64,000 bases of DNA from Salinisphaera sp002433465 (GCF_040361435.1 NZ_APNL01000007.1:62001-126000); one strand, 5' to 3'. Numbered from the stretch's first letter, positions 52,259-61,791 are shown. A program made the numbers and translations. The notes: generated by a model from the sequence alone, not told the origin.

Positions 52259-52855
52259 TCAGTCGAGCGCGCGTATCCAGAAGACCAGGCGCTTGTCTGT
52301 TTCCCGGCCCTGATCGATATCCTGCCAGCGATAAATCGCGCCGATATCGTCGCGACGCGCAAAACCGCGACGCTGCCAGAACGCATCCAGCGGCTCGTAG
52401 CCGGGCGGCCGCAGAGGGTGGTCTTGGGGACGCTCGACCGTGCAGAAGCAGGCATGTGAAAAATCGCCCGCCTGTCGTGCCCAGGCCTCGCGCTCGTCGA
52501 AAAAGCGATGCCCGAGACCGTGGCCGCGATAGTCGCCCAACAGCAGCGATTCGCCGAAATAGAACACTCGATCAACGTCGAAGCCGGCCTCGGCGAGCGG
52601 CGCTTTGAACGCGGCCTCCTCGTCTGCCAGGGGCAGCGCGGTGGTCGCGCCGACGAGCCGATCACCGTCGTGTACCAGGAAAGCGAGTGAGCGCGGCGAG
52701 TTCACGTAGGTCGCCAGATACTCGCGCTCGTAGTCGAGATCGCCGTCGTAGAGATAGGGGAAATCGCGAAACACGCGGATACGCAATGCCGCCAGCTCAT
52801 CCACATGCGCCTGGATTTCACCGGCGCTGCAGCGCTTGGTGGTCAGTTGTGCCAT
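52259..52855 (-). CDS. GNAT-family N-acetyltransferase
   Basis: The 198-residue protein has the GNAT fold: LAALRIRVFRDFPYLYDG at the N-terminus, FLVHDGDRLVGATTALPLADEE in strand 4, and the acetyl-CoA loop LLLGDYRGHGLGHRFFDEREAWARQ (a Gly-rich R/Q-x-x-G-x-G/A type motif, here YRGHGLGHR). The acceptor is unknown. It lies between proV and the tRNA gene on the same strand and is probably transcribed on its own. Confidence 0.85.
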   Translation of the reverse strand: MAQLTTKRCSAGEIQAHVDELAALRIRVFRDFPYLYDGDLDYEREYLATYVNSPRSLAFLVHDGDRLVGATTALPLADEEAAFKAPLAEAGFDVDRVFYFGESLLLGDYRGHGLGHRFFDEREAWARQAGDFSHACFCTVERPQDHPLRPPGYEPLDAFWQRRGFARRDDIGAIYRWQDIDQGRETDKRLVFWIRALD

Positions 52856-52983
52856 GGCCTGCGAGCCTGCCGAACGGGTCTTACACGAGTGTAAGGCTTG
52901 CGCGGGCGCAGATGCACGCGAACAGCCGTTTGCATCAGCGCTGCTTCAGCGCGATATGCGGTCAGTCCACGGGGAGAAAAAGA

Positions 52984-53059
52984 TGGTGGCCGGAGGTGGA
53001 ATCGAACCACCGACACTGCGATTTTCAGTCGCATGCTCTACCAACTGAGCTATCCGGCC
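52984..53059 (-). tRNA. tRNA-Phe (anticodon GAA)
   Basis: A complete 76-nt cloverleaf reads on the minus strand from 53059 to 52984. The acceptor stem GGCCGGA pairs with TCCGGCC, the D-arm is GCTC/GAGC, the anticodon arm TGCGA-CTGAAAA-TCGCA has anticodon GAA, the T-arm is GGTGG-TTCGATT-CCACC, and the 3' CCA is encoded. Confidence 0.98.
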
Positions 53060-53139
53060 AGATCGTGCAAGCGATCTTGGAGAGCGCGTATTAAACCGAT
53101 CCCCGCGCCCAACGTCAACCTCGGCGACGTATCGGTGGG

Positions 53140-53412
53140 CTACTGTTCGGGCGGCACGTAGTGCGTTTCGGCGGTCTGGCCGCTGCCGAAGAAATATTCT
53201 TCGGTTTGCTCCATCAGGAACTCGCGCGCTTTCGGGTCGGCCAGGTGCAGGCCGTACTCGTTGATCAGGCGCGTCTGTTCGGTCATCCATTGCTGCCAGG
53301 CCTGCATCGACACATTCTCGTGGATGCGTTTGCCAAGCTCGCCGGGTAGCGGCGGCCGCGGCAGGCCTTCGGCCTCTTGATCGAGTTTGACGCAGTGTAC
53401 GGTGTGGCTCAT
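53140..53412 (-). CDS. yggX: Fe(2+)-trafficking protein YggX
   Basis: The start at 53412 gives 90 residues (MSHTVHCVKLDQEAEGL), the standard size; a longer frame upstream lies inside mutY. The family core PLPGELGKRIHENVSMQAWQQWMTEQTRLINEYGLHLADPKAREFLMEQTEEYFFG is intact, including the conserved N-terminal Cys. YggX guards iron-sulfur clusters and supports MutY activity under oxidative stress. It overlaps mutY by four bases and ends the operon. Confidence 0.95.
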   Translation of the reverse strand: MSHTVHCVKLDQEAEGLPRPPLPGELGKRIHENVSMQAWQQWMTEQTRLINEYGLHLADPKAREFLMEQTEEYFFGSGQTAETHYVPPEQ

Positions 53413-54488
53413 AGCGCTAGCGTGTGTTGCGGACTGTCCAGAAGCTTGGCAATGGGCGCCGGCACGCCGGGACGCGCGTTGGGCTCGAACCATTGCAGCG
53501 AGCCTTCCATGATACGTGCCCCACGCCCGGCCTGCACACGCGTGGCATGAATCAACAGCTCGAAATGGGTGAAGCCGTGATGGATGGGCGCAAGTTCCTG
53601 CGCGTTTTCCACGGGCAATCCGAAGCGCGTCGCGCATACGTCGGCGATATCGGCATCCACTGCCACTTCCGGCAGGCTCCATAGGCCGCCCCATATGCCG
53701 GCGGGCGGGCGTTTTTCCAGCAGCAGGCGATCGGCCGTATCGGTGACCACCAGAACCCGGGTTTCGCGCTGCGGGCGCTTTTTGCGCTTGCGCGGTGTGG
53801 GGATACGCGCCTGGTCGCCCTGTGCATAGGCCGCGCAACCCTCCGACAAGGGACAGCGAGGGCAGTCGGGCGCACTACGGGTACAAAGCGTCGCGCCCAG
53901 ATCCATGATCGCCTGGGTGTAGTCGGTTACACGCTGTTTCGGCGTATAGCGCTCGGCCAGCTGCCAGAGCGGCTTTTCGTAGGCGGCGGTGCCGGGTGTG
54001 GCCGTGAGCGCGGCCAGGCGGGCGATCACGCGCTTGGCGTTGCCGTCGAGAATCGGTGCCCATACCCCAAAGGCCTGGGCCGCGATCGCACCGGCGGTGG
54101 AACGACCGATCCCGGGCAGCGCCATCAGCGCTTCGACATCGCGAGGGAACTCGCCGCCGTGCTCGGCGACCACGGCCTGGGCCGCAGCGTGGAGGTTGCG
54201 GGCCCGTGCGTAGTAGCCCAGGCCGGCCCAGTGCGCCATGACGTCGTCGCTGGGCGCGGCTGCCAGCGTTTGAACATCGGGAAAACGTGCCATGAAGGCA
54301 TTGAAGTAATCGATGACGGTGGCCACCTGGGTCTGCTGGAGCATGACCTCGGCCACCCATACCCGATAGGCGCTGCGTGGATGCTGCCAGGGCAGGTCGT
54401 GGCGGCCGTGGACATCGAACCAGGCCAGCAGGGCGTCGGCTATCGCAGCCGGGGCGCGTTCAATCGCCGGAGTAGGTGTCGTCTTCAT
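53409..54488 (-). CDS. mutY: A/G-specific adenine glycosylase
   Basis: MutY removes adenine mispaired with 8-oxoguanine. The 359-residue protein has catalytic Glu47 (WVAEVMLQQTQV) and Asp148 (ILDGNAKRVIARL), the helix-hairpin-helix LPGIGRSTAGAI, and the 4Fe-4S ligands Cys202, 209, 212 and 218 in C-x6-C-x2-C-x5-C spacing. The C-terminal Nudix-like domain (RLLLEKRPPAGIWGGLWSLPE) recognises 8-oxoguanine. It overlaps the SRPBCC gene upstream and yggX downstream, an asmA - SRPBCC - mutY - yggX operon. Confidence 0.97.
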   Translation of the reverse strand: MKTTPTPAIERAPAAIADALLAWFDVHGRHDLPWQHPRSAYRVWVAEVMLQQTQVATVIDYFNAFMARFPDVQTLAAAPSDDVMAHWAGLGYYARARNLHAAAQAVVAEHGGEFPRDVEALMALPGIGRSTAGAIAAQAFGVWAPILDGNAKRVIARLAALTATPGTAAYEKPLWQLAERYTPKQRVTDYTQAIMDLGATLCTRSAPDCPRCPLSEGCAAYAQGDQARIPTPRKRKKRPQRETRVLVVTDTADRLLLEKRPPAGIWGGLWSLPEVAVDADIADVCATRFGLPVENAQELAPIHHGFTHFELLIHATRVQAGRGARIMEGSLQWFEPNARPGVPAPIAKLLDSPQHTLAL

Positions 54489-55044
54489 AGTCGCTGGCCA
54501 GCCGTTCGATGGATTCGGCGGTCACCCGCGCCTGGCGGCGCAGTTCGCGCGCGATGAGATAGGGGCCGATCAGGGGCGGCACCCAGAAGTCGGGCTGGAT
54601 TTCGGCGGCAAACACCATGCGCGTGGTGTTCGCATCCTCGGCGCTGAACGTCCAGTCGGCAAAGCCCGCCTTGATATCGCCCGCGCCCGGCACGACCTGC
54701 ATGGCGATCGAATCCGGCGGCGTCTGCTGGTAATGCATGACCTGTTCGATGCGTTTGCAAAACAGCGCCACGCATAGCCGGATGGTCGAACGCAGGCGCT
54801 CGCCCGGCAGCCGCTGACTGGCGATCACGCTCGGGTTGAACTCCGGCAAGCGCTCGTAATCGCTGGCCGCTCGAAAGGCCTGGCGCTGCGAAACCGCCAG
54901 GCGCATGGACGCCGCGATGGTATAGCGGTCGTGCTCGCGTTCGACCTGCATGGTTTCGATCACCGCCGCGGCGGCCGGGCCGGCCGCGACGACGAGCGCG
55001 AGCGCGGCCGCGCAAGCCGCTACGCGCACCCGGCTGCCCGTCAT
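54460..55044 (-). CDS. Periplasmic SRPBCC (START-like) protein
   Basis: The 194-residue protein has a signal peptide (ACAAALALVVAAGPAAAAV) followed by a single SRPBCC fold: VSQRQAFRAASDYERLPEFNPSVIASQRLPG, then TIRLCVALFCKRIEQVMHYQQT and the long C-terminal helix LIARELRRQARVTAESIERLASDYED. Such proteins bind lipid-like ligands; several cytosolic relatives bind coenzyme Q. The periplasmic form here sits in one operon with AsmA, so a role in membrane lipid handling is possible but inferred. It overlaps the mutY start by 29 bases and follows asmA after 6 bases. Confidence 0.85.
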   Translation of the reverse strand: MTGSRVRVAACAAALALVVAAGPAAAAVIETMQVEREHDRYTIAASMRLAVSQRQAFRAASDYERLPEFNPSVIASQRLPGERLRSTIRLCVALFCKRIEQVMHYQQTPPDSIAMQVVPGAGDIKAGFADWTFSAEDANTTRMVFAAEIQPDFWVPPLIGPYLIARELRRQARVTAESIERLASDYEDDTYSGD

Positions 55045-55050
55045 GGCCCG

Positions 55051-57405
55051 CTACTGGGCCGGGGATTGGGCGTTTTCCTGCGCGGCGGCCTCGTTGTTCT
55101 CGCCGGCGCGGTTCTCTGCCTCTACCCCGGCATCGCCGCCTTCGCCTTGTTCGGCGGGCGCAGCCGGCGTGCTGGCGCTATCCGTGCCGTCGTCAGCGGC
55201 CGCCTTTTTGCTGCTGCCGCCCAGCAGGCTGTTCAGGCCTTTTTCGATACGGGCACGCGTATCGGCATCGACTTTCTTGCCGCGCTCTTCGAGCTTTTCG
55301 CGCACCTTGTTCTTGAGGTCGTCCGATTCTTCCTGCAGCCGCTTTTCAGCCGCGCCGCGCAGCGCAGTCTTCACGTCGAGGCTGTAGTCCGGCGACAGCA
55401 GGTTGCCGGTGAGCTTGATCGGCACCTGCAGGCCGGCCAGGTCGGCGAGTTTGCCGGAGCTGTCTTCCGGCACCATCGCGGCGACCGTGTAGTCGAGCTG
55501 GTTGTCGGCCAGATCATAGCTGCCCGAGCCGGTGGCCTGAAGCACCCGCGTGACCAGATTCAGGTCCTTGCCGGCCAGCACGCCGTCGCTGATGCTGAAA
55601 GACGCCGCGAACCGGTTGAACGGCGTCTGCTCGTCGCTGCCGATGCCCCCGGCATCCGAGCCGACCTCGTCGCCGGCCAGCCGCGTACGGGCGGCTGCGA
55701 TCACCTCGGCCAGATTGAAGCCGTTAAAGGCGCCGTCGCGCAGATCGAAGCTCAGATTGCCGTTAAGCGCACGCTTCATGGAGGCCACCTGCTTGCCGGC
55801 GCTGGTGACGTCCACGCTCATATTGGCCAGCGCGGCGACCCGGTCGGTATCGGCCACGTCCTTGAGCAGCGGCTCGAACTGCAGGCCGTTGAGGTTGCCC
55901 TTGAACGCATAGCGCGGCGTATCTCTGGAAGCATCCACGCGCGCGCTCACGCGCACGTTGCCGTCGTAGAGATCTGCCGTGAGCGGCTCGATGGTAAGAA
56001 CGCCGTCGCGTGCCGCCACCGTAAGCTCGGCATGGGTGACCTCGATATTCGCGGCCGTCAACGAACCGGCCGACAGCTGACCGTTCAGGCGCAGATCCTT
56101 AAGCGCCGACAGGTCGATCTCGGCGGCTTTCTGCTTTTCGCCGCCGCCGGTTTCGGCCGGCTGTTCGCTCTGGGCCTGCTCGGCGCTGCCCGGCGGCAGA
56201 TAGTCGTCCACGTTGAGCTGATCGAGATCGAGATCGAACTTGAACGCGGGGCGCTCGAAGTTTTCGACCCTGGCCGACCCTTTCAGCGAGCTTTCGTCGA
56301 GCGTGGCGAGTATCTGCTTGAACTCGGCACGGTCGTTGTTGATATCGAACTGGGCATCGAAGCCCGCCGAGGACAGCGCGCCGGACTTCTGCGTCGCCGG
56401 CGCGTCCATGCCCAGTTCGTTCATGACCGCGCGCGGGTCGAAACGCTTGAACGTCACGCGCCCGGCATAGGCGGGCTTGTCGTTGAGCCCGATGCCGTCG
56501 ACGTTGGCGGTGACGTTGAGGCCGGCGCCCTGGAAGGTCATGCCGGAAAGCTTCAGGCGGCCCTCGGCGGCGTCGTATTCGCCGTTGCCGGAAAGCGAGG
56601 CCTGCTGCTTGCCGTTGGGCACGCCCTCGCCCGTGGCCAGCACGCTGAGCGTCATGTCCGAAAAGCGATAGAACTGATCGGCGATATTGGGCTCGACCCG
56701 GGCCACCAGGTTGAAGTCGGCGGCAAGATTTTCCTTCGGTGCGGCGAGATCGCCGGAAAAATCCAGCCGTACCGGCTGGCCGTCAACGAGACGCCCCGTG
56801 CCCAGGCGCACGCCGGTCAGGCGATAGTCCGCGCCGGTGGTTTCATCGCGCCAGGAGATGGCGGCATCGGACACATCGATCGCGCCGATCTGCAGCGATT
56901 CCAGGGTGAAGCCGCCCTCGGTCTGGGTCCCGGTATCGACGTCGTCGTCGGGGGCTTCGGTCTGCTCGGCTTCCTCGGCTTCGGCCTGACCCTCGCTCAG
57001 GTGTTCGCTGATATCGGCCCAGTTACTGCGGCCGTCGGCGTTGCGGGCCAGGCGCAGGCGCAGGCCGTTAAGCGTAACCGTGCCCACCTCGATATCGCGC
57101 TGAATCAGCGGCAGCAGCTTGACGCTCACTTCGGCGGAATTCATTTCCGCCATCGGCTTGTCGCCAAAGCCCTCGGCGTTGGCCACCTCTACCCGGCCCA
57201 GCTCGAGACCGAGCCAGGGAAAAACCGACAGGCCAATATCGCCGCTGATGTTCACCTCGCGTCCGATCTGGCGTTCGATGGCGGCGTTGATCTGCGGCTT
57301 GTAATCGTTGGGGTCGAAAATCAGCGGCAGGGCGATCACCGCCACCACGATCAGCGCAACGAGCACGCCCAGCACGGCAAGCAGAATGCGAAGAGTACGT
57401 TTCAT
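55051..57405 (-). CDS. asmA: AsmA family protein
   Basis: The start at 57405 (MKRTLRILLAVLGVLVALIVVAVIALPLIF) gives 784 residues with one N-terminal membrane helix. The periplasmic part begins DPNDYKPQINAAIERQIGREVNISGDIGLSVFPWLGLELG, as in AsmA, and ends with an acidic, Ala-rich tail (EQGEGGDAGVEAENRAGENNEAAAQ). AsmA proteins act in outer-membrane lipid and protein homeostasis and share a fold with YhdP, also in this window. It is the first gene of the asmA-SRPBCC-mutY-yggX operon. A 983-codon open frame on the other strand is its shadow. Confidence 0.93.
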   Translation of the reverse strand: MKRTLRILLAVLGVLVALIVVAVIALPLIFDPNDYKPQINAAIERQIGREVNISGDIGLSVFPWLGLELGRVEVANAEGFGDKPMAEMNSAEVSVKLLPLIQRDIEVGTVTLNGLRLRLARNADGRSNWADISEHLSEGQAEAEEAEQTEAPDDDVDTGTQTEGGFTLESLQIGAIDVSDAAISWRDETTGADYRLTGVRLGTGRLVDGQPVRLDFSGDLAAPKENLAADFNLVARVEPNIADQFYRFSDMTLSVLATGEGVPNGKQQASLSGNGEYDAAEGRLKLSGMTFQGAGLNVTANVDGIGLNDKPAYAGRVTFKRFDPRAVMNELGMDAPATQKSGALSSAGFDAQFDINNDRAEFKQILATLDESSLKGSARVENFERPAFKFDLDLDQLNVDDYLPPGSAEQAQSEQPAETGGGEKQKAAEIDLSALKDLRLNGQLSAGSLTAANIEVTHAELTVAARDGVLTIEPLTADLYDGNVRVSARVDASRDTPRYAFKGNLNGLQFEPLLKDVADTDRVAALANMSVDVTSAGKQVASMKRALNGNLSFDLRDGAFNGFNLAEVIAAARTRLAGDEVGSDAGGIGSDEQTPFNRFAASFSISDGVLAGKDLNLVTRVLQATGSGSYDLADNQLDYTVAAMVPEDSSGKLADLAGLQVPIKLTGNLLSPDYSLDVKTALRGAAEKRLQEESDDLKNKVREKLEERGKKVDADTRARIEKGLNSLLGGSSKKAAADDGTDSASTPAAPAEQGEGGDAGVEAENRAGENNEAAAQENAQSPAQ

Positions 57406-57731
57406 GCGGGCAAGGCCATATTGAGAATTGTCAAAGCGGCGCGCGGCACGCCTGGGTCGGGGCCAGTGGACCACCCGTTGCCGCCGCGTGTTCCCGGCGA
57501 ACGATGGCGCCTGCATCCCGGCCGGCGCAAGTCGCATGCAACCGCGAGGCGCGTTATTCTAGCGCGTCTCGACAGGCCGTACGGCCCGATCGACGCGGCA
57601 GCAGGAATCTTAATGCCGTATCGGGCGCGCATGCCGCGACCGTCAACGGCCGAGATACTCTCGCAAAAAGCCGCCAAGCTCGGCTGCACAAGCCAGATCA
57701 CCCATCACTATCGACGACGTCGGACAACATC

Positions 57732-58730
57732 ATGCAGATCGAAGTCAACGGTGCCCCCACTGAGTGCGCGGAGCATGCCACGCTCGCGCAGCTGGTCAGT
57801 GACCTGGGCTATGGCGATCAGCGTATCGCGGTGGAACACAACGGCCAGATCGTACCCCGCGAGCACTACCCGCAGACGATGATCGGCCCGGGCGACACGC
57901 TCGAAATCGTGCATGCCATCGGCGGCGGCCAGGCTGTGGCCGAAGCCGACAGCCTCACTATTGCCGGGCGCAAGTTCGAATCGCGTCTGCTGGTCGGTAC
58001 GGGCAAGTATGCCGATCTCGATCAGGCCGATGCCGCGATTCGGGCCTCCGGCGCGGAGATCGTCACCCTGGCAATTCGGCGCACACCGGCGCTGAACGAC
58101 CCCGAGGCGGCCAAAAAGCGCAACCTGCTGGACATCATTCCGCCGGAAAAATACACGCTGCTGCCCAATACGGCCGGCTGTTTCAATGCCCAGGATGCGG
58201 TGCGCACCTGTCGCATGGCGCGCGAACTGCTCGACGGCCATAACCTGGTCAAGCTCGAGGTGCTGGGCGACAAGAAGACGCTCTATCCGGACATGAGCGA
58301 AACCCTGGTCGCCGCACAGCAGCTCGTCGACGACGGCTTCGAGGTGATGGTGTATACCAGCGACGACCCGATCGCCGCGCGCCGCCTGGAAGACATCGGC
58401 TGTGTCGCGATCATGCCGCTGGCCGGGCCGATCGGCTCCGGCCTGGGTATCCAGAATCGCTACAACGTGATCGAAATCGTCGAGAACGCCAACGTACCGG
58501 TACTCGTCGATGCCGGGGTCGGCACCGCCTCGGATGCCTCGATCGCCATGGAAATGGGCTGCGACGGCGTACTCATGAATTCGGCCATTGCCCATGCCAA
58601 CAAGCCGGTACTCATGGCCCAGGCCATGCGCCACGCCGTGATCGCCGGGCGCATGGCGTTTTTGGCCGGGCGCATGCCGCGTCGCCGCTATGCGTCGGCG
58701 TCTTCGCCGATGACCGACCTGCCGTTCTAG
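57732..58730 (+). CDS. thiSG: Bifunctional ThiS-ThiG: sulfur carrier fused to thiazole synthase
   Basis: The 332-residue protein joins two thiamin enzymes. Residues 1-66 are ThiS, a ubiquitin-like sulfur carrier (MQIEVNGAPTECAEHATL to TLEIVHAIGGG); residues 75-332 are ThiG thiazole synthase, with Lys174 (NLVKLEVLGD) as the likely Schiff-base residue and phosphate-binding LAGPIGSGLGIQN. In stand-alone ThiS the last two glycines form the C-terminal thiocarboxylate, but here Gly65-Gly66 are followed by a QAVAEADSLTIAG linker. Such fused genes exist in some proteobacteria. No TPP riboswitch was found upstream. Confidence 0.93.
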   Translation: MQIEVNGAPTECAEHATLAQLVSDLGYGDQRIAVEHNGQIVPREHYPQTMIGPGDTLEIVHAIGGGQAVAEADSLTIAGRKFESRLLVGTGKYADLDQADAAIRASGAEIVTLAIRRTPALNDPEAAKKRNLLDIIPPEKYTLLPNTAGCFNAQDAVRTCRMARELLDGHNLVKLEVLGDKKTLYPDMSETLVAAQQLVDDGFEVMVYTSDDPIAARRLEDIGCVAIMPLAGPIGSGLGIQNRYNVIEIVENANVPVLVDAGVGTASDASIAMEMGCDGVLMNSAIAHANKPVLMAQAMRHAVIAGRMAFLAGRMPRRRYASASSPMTDLPF

Positions 58731-58802
58731 CGTTATCCGCCGCCGGCTGTTCGCCTTGCGGACAATGCCGGGCGAACGTCGTATTTGCCAGGAAGAGATG
58801 AC

Positions 58803-59486
58803 GTGAATACAACGCACGCACGCCGTATCCGCAGCTTCGTACGCCGCGAGGGCCGTCTGACCAGCGGCCAGCAGAAAAACCTCGACCTGCTCTGGCCGCG
58901 CTATGGCCTGAGCATGCCCGAAGCGCCTATCGACTGGGCCGAGGAATTCGGCCGCGAAGCGCCGCGTACGCTGGAGATCGGTTTCGGCGCGGGCGAAGTG
59001 CTGGCCGATTTGGCGACACATCGTCCGGACGAGGACTTCATCGGCATCGAAGTCTATCTCACCGGCGTCGGCCGGCTGCTGGGGGCGATCGATGCCGCCG
59101 GAGCAACAAACGTACGCGTATTCAACCTCGACGCGGTCGAAGTGCTGGCCGCCGGCTTTGCCGATGCCAGCCTCGACAACGTGCTGCTCTACTTCCCCGA
59201 TCCCTGGCCGAAGAAACGCCACCACAAGCGGCGCATCGTGCAGCCCGGCTTTGCCGACGAGATCGCCCGTGTTCTCAAGCCGGGCGGCCTGTGGCGGCTG
59301 GCCACGGACTGGGAAAACTATGCCGAACACATGCGCGAAACGCTCGACGCGCACGCATCGTTCGAGAACATCGGCGATCGCGACGGCTTTGTAAGCGAAC
59401 CGCCGCGTACCGGCACGCGCTTCGAAGCCCGCGGCCTGCGCAAGGGCCACGGCGTATTCGATATGGCCTATCGCCGCCTGCCCTGA
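58803..59486 (+). CDS. trmB: tRNA (guanine-46-N7)-methyltransferase
   Basis: TrmB methylates G46 in the tRNA variable loop. The start is a GTG at 58803 preceded by AGGAAGAG, giving 227 residues; an in-frame TTG 18 bases earlier is weaker. The SAM-binding block TLEIGFGAGEVLADLA, the family signature LLYFPDPWPKKRHHKRRIVQ and the C-terminal PRTGTRFEARGLRKGHGVFDMAY are intact. It follows thiSG after 72 bases, an order also found in Pseudomonas. Confidence 0.96.
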   Translation: MNTTHARRIRSFVRREGRLTSGQQKNLDLLWPRYGLSMPEAPIDWAEEFGREAPRTLEIGFGAGEVLADLATHRPDEDFIGIEVYLTGVGRLLGAIDAAGATNVRVFNLDAVEVLAAGFADASLDNVLLYFPDPWPKKRHHKRRIVQPGFADEIARVLKPGGLWRLATDWENYAEHMRETLDAHASFENIGDRDGFVSEPPRTGTRFEARGLRKGHGVFDMAYRRLP

Positions 59487-59775
59487 GTCATCGAGCCTGC
59501 CGCGCGCCATCGAAAGGCCCGTTTCAGCCCCGGCCGCTCGCATGTGGCACCGCTTTTGCTAACCGTGAACGGCATGGCAGGAGGGGCGCTCACGACAACG
59601 CCGTTCGTCGAATGGCGAGTAGCGAAGGTTCGACGATGCCTGTACCTTCAAACAACGGGGCCGAGGACAACCGACATTACCGCTGTTCGGATTTGCGCGC
59701 CGGTCGACCTCTTCGTCGACCAAGCCAAGCGCAGCGGTCGGCGATAGTCGCAGGCGAATGAAGCGAGGCGAATAC

Positions 59776-60462
59776 ATGAATCAATCCAGCGCTGACCAGC
59801 GCAAGGACCGCAACATCATCCTCGTGGCGCTTAACGCCATCGATCAGGCCTTCGGCTGGCTCGAGCGTATTGTCGTCGCCGGCAGCGTCCTGGTCATGGC
59901 CGGCCTGATGAGCCTTCACGTCGTAACAAGCCTGCTATCCGGCCTGTTGACCGAGTACGAGACGACGCCGGGGCTGACCTGGCTTGCCCACATCAACGCA
60001 GTCATACCCAGCGGCATTGCCGGCACGTACGAAGTGACCGAAATGCTCATCGTGGTGATGACGTTCGTGGGCGTGGGTTATGCGGCACGCTGTGCCCGCC
60101 ATATCAGCATGTCGGCGATCTACGACCAGCTCAGCGGCTGGCTGCGCAAGACGCTGCTCATCATCATTTGCCTGGGCACCGGCACCCTGATGTTCTACTT
60201 CGCCTACAAGTCGGCCCAGTACGACATGACGCTTTATGAACGCGGCCGTACCAGCTCGGCGCTGGGCATCCCCCTGTGGACGGTCAATCTGGCGCTGCCG
60301 ATCGGCTTTACGCTGGCCGGCGTGCAGTACCTGCTGACCATCGTTCGCAACCTGGTCAGCGACGATATCTATCGCTCCTTCAACGAAAAGGAAGAGTATT
60401 CCGACGTACCGCTGGACGACAGCGGCCAGACCCACGCAAGTGCCGAAAGACATGGCGTCTGA
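59776..60462 (+). CDS. TRAP transporter small permease, DctQ
   Basis: The ATG at 59776 (MNQSSADQRK) is preceded by GAGGCG and gives 228 residues; an ATG 18 bases upstream is an alternative. The protein has four membrane helices (opening IVVAGSVLVMAGLMSLHVVTSLLSG) and the DctQ block YEVTEMLIVVMTFVGVGYAARCARHISMSAIYDQL. It is larger than most DctQ proteins because of a longer first periplasmic loop and an acidic C-terminal tail. It forms the membrane part of the transporter together with the DctM protein 45 bases downstream. Confidence 0.9.
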   Translation: MNQSSADQRKDRNIILVALNAIDQAFGWLERIVVAGSVLVMAGLMSLHVVTSLLSGLLTEYETTPGLTWLAHINAVIPSGIAGTYEVTEMLIVVMTFVGVGYAARCARHISMSAIYDQLSGWLRKTLLIIICLGTGTLMFYFAYKSAQYDMTLYERGRTSSALGIPLWTVNLALPIGFTLAGVQYLLTIVRNLVSDDIYRSFNEKEEYSDVPLDDSGQTHASAERHGV

Positions 60463-60507
60463 GCGTCGGCAGTGGCCTGCAAGCAAAATGATGACGAGGG
60501 ATAGCGC

Positions 60508-61791
60508 ATGCTGATGTGGTTGGGCTTGATCATGCTCGTGCTTTTGATGCTCGGGTTTCCGATGATGGTGCCGCTGGCCGTCGGCACGCTTTACATGATG
60601 TTCACGGGCATGACCTTCTTCGGTCCGGACCAGGCCGTGAGCTGGATGATCAGCGGCGTGGGCAGCTGGGTACTCGCCGCGGTGCCGATGTTCATCTTTG
60701 CCGCGGATATCCTCACCAAGGGCCATACCGCGAATCGCCTGCTCGATCTGGTGGATGCCTTCACCCGCCACATGCGCGGCGGTCTGCCGATTACCACGGC
60801 TGCTTCCTGTGCGCTGTTCGGCGCTGTCTCCGGCTCCACCCAGGCCACGGTGGTCGCCATGGGCGGGCCCATGCGCCCCCGGCTGCTGGCCAAGGGCTAT
60901 TCCGACAAGTTCGCCCTGGCGCTGATCATCAACGCCTCGGATATCGCCCTGCTGATCCCGCCCTCGATCGGTTTCATCGTCTACGGCGTGGTCATGAAGA
61001 CCTCGATCGGCGACCTGTTCCTGGCCGGCATCCTGCCGGGGCTGTTGATTCTGGGCATGTTCGCGATCTACTGCTATATCGGCGCCATCGTCCAGGGCAT
61101 TCCGGCCGAGCCCAAGGCCAGCTGGGGCGAACGCTTTACCGCGCTGCGCAAGACCCTGCTACCACTTGGATTTCCGGTACTGGTCGTAGGCGGCATCTAC
61201 GGCGGCTATTTCAGCGCGGTGGAAGCGTCGGCGGTGGCGGTCGCCTATGCGCTGATACTTGAAGTGGTCATCTATCGCCAGGTCTCCATTCGCGATCTTG
61301 GCCCGCTGGCCCTGTCGACGGGCATGATCACCGCCGTGGTGTTCATCCTGGTGGCCGTGGGCGCGGCGTTTTCGCAGACGCTGGGCACCGCGGGCGTGCC
61401 CGAACAGCTGCTCGGCCCGGCGATCGATGCCATCGGCGACAATCAGATACTCGCCCTGCTGCTGATCGCGGCCGCCTTCTTCGTGGGCTGCATGTTCGTC
61501 GATCCGATCGTGGTCATCCTGATTCTGGTGCCGATCTTCAAGCCGCTGGTGCAGTCCGCCGGACTTGATCCGGTTCATGTCGGCGTCATCGTGACGCTGC
61601 AGGCCGCGATCGGCTCGGCCACGCCGCCCTTCGGCTGCGACATCTTCACCGCCATCGCGGTATTCCGTCGGCCCTATATGGAAGTGATTCGCGGCACCCC
61701 GCCGTTTATCGCGATCCTCATGCTGGCGACCTTCATACTGATCCTGTTTCCGCAGATCTCGCTGTTCCTGCCGTCGATCGGGGGGCAGTAG
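60508..61791 (+). CDS. TRAP transporter large permease, DctM
   Basis: The 427-residue protein has twelve or more membrane helices, as expected for DctM. Typical blocks are FPMMVPLAVGTLYMMFTGM, AVSGSTQATVVAMGGPMRPRLLAKGYSDKFALALIINASDIALLIPPSIGFIVYGVV, and the C-terminal ATPPFGCDIFTAIAVFRRPYMEVIRGTPPF. It transports an organic acid, driven by Na+; the substrate is not defined. The matching binding protein gene, dctP, lies convergently 800 bases further on. Confidence 0.93.
   Translation: MLMWLGLIMLVLLMLGFPMMVPLAVGTLYMMFTGMTFFGPDQAVSWMISGVGSWVLAAVPMFIFAADILTKGHTANRLLDLVDAFTRHMRGGLPITTAASCALFGAVSGSTQATVVAMGGPMRPRLLAKGYSDKFALALIINASDIALLIPPSIGFIVYGVVMKTSIGDLFLAGILPGLLILGMFAIYCYIGAIVQGIPAEPKASWGERFTALRKTLLPLGFPVLVVGGIYGGYFSAVEASAVAVAYALILEVVIYRQVSIRDLGPLALSTGMITAVVFILVAVGAAFSQTLGTAGVPEQLLGPAIDAIGDNQILALLLIAAAFFVGCMFVDPIVVILILVPIFKPLVQSAGLDPVHVGVIVTLQAAIGSATPPFGCDIFTAIAVFRRPYMEVIRGTPPFIAILMLATFILILFPQISLFLPSIGGQ

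Noticed and set aside
57538..57731. Possible TPP riboswitch before thiSG
   Set aside because: The CUGAGA and ACCUGAUC-type boxes are not found; a GAGAT stretch is too weak a match.
54931..57882. Open frame of 983 codons on the plus strand
   Set aside because: It runs antisense to asmA, which has all family motifs. Long antisense frames are expected in GC-rich DNA, and the translation is low in complexity with no domain.
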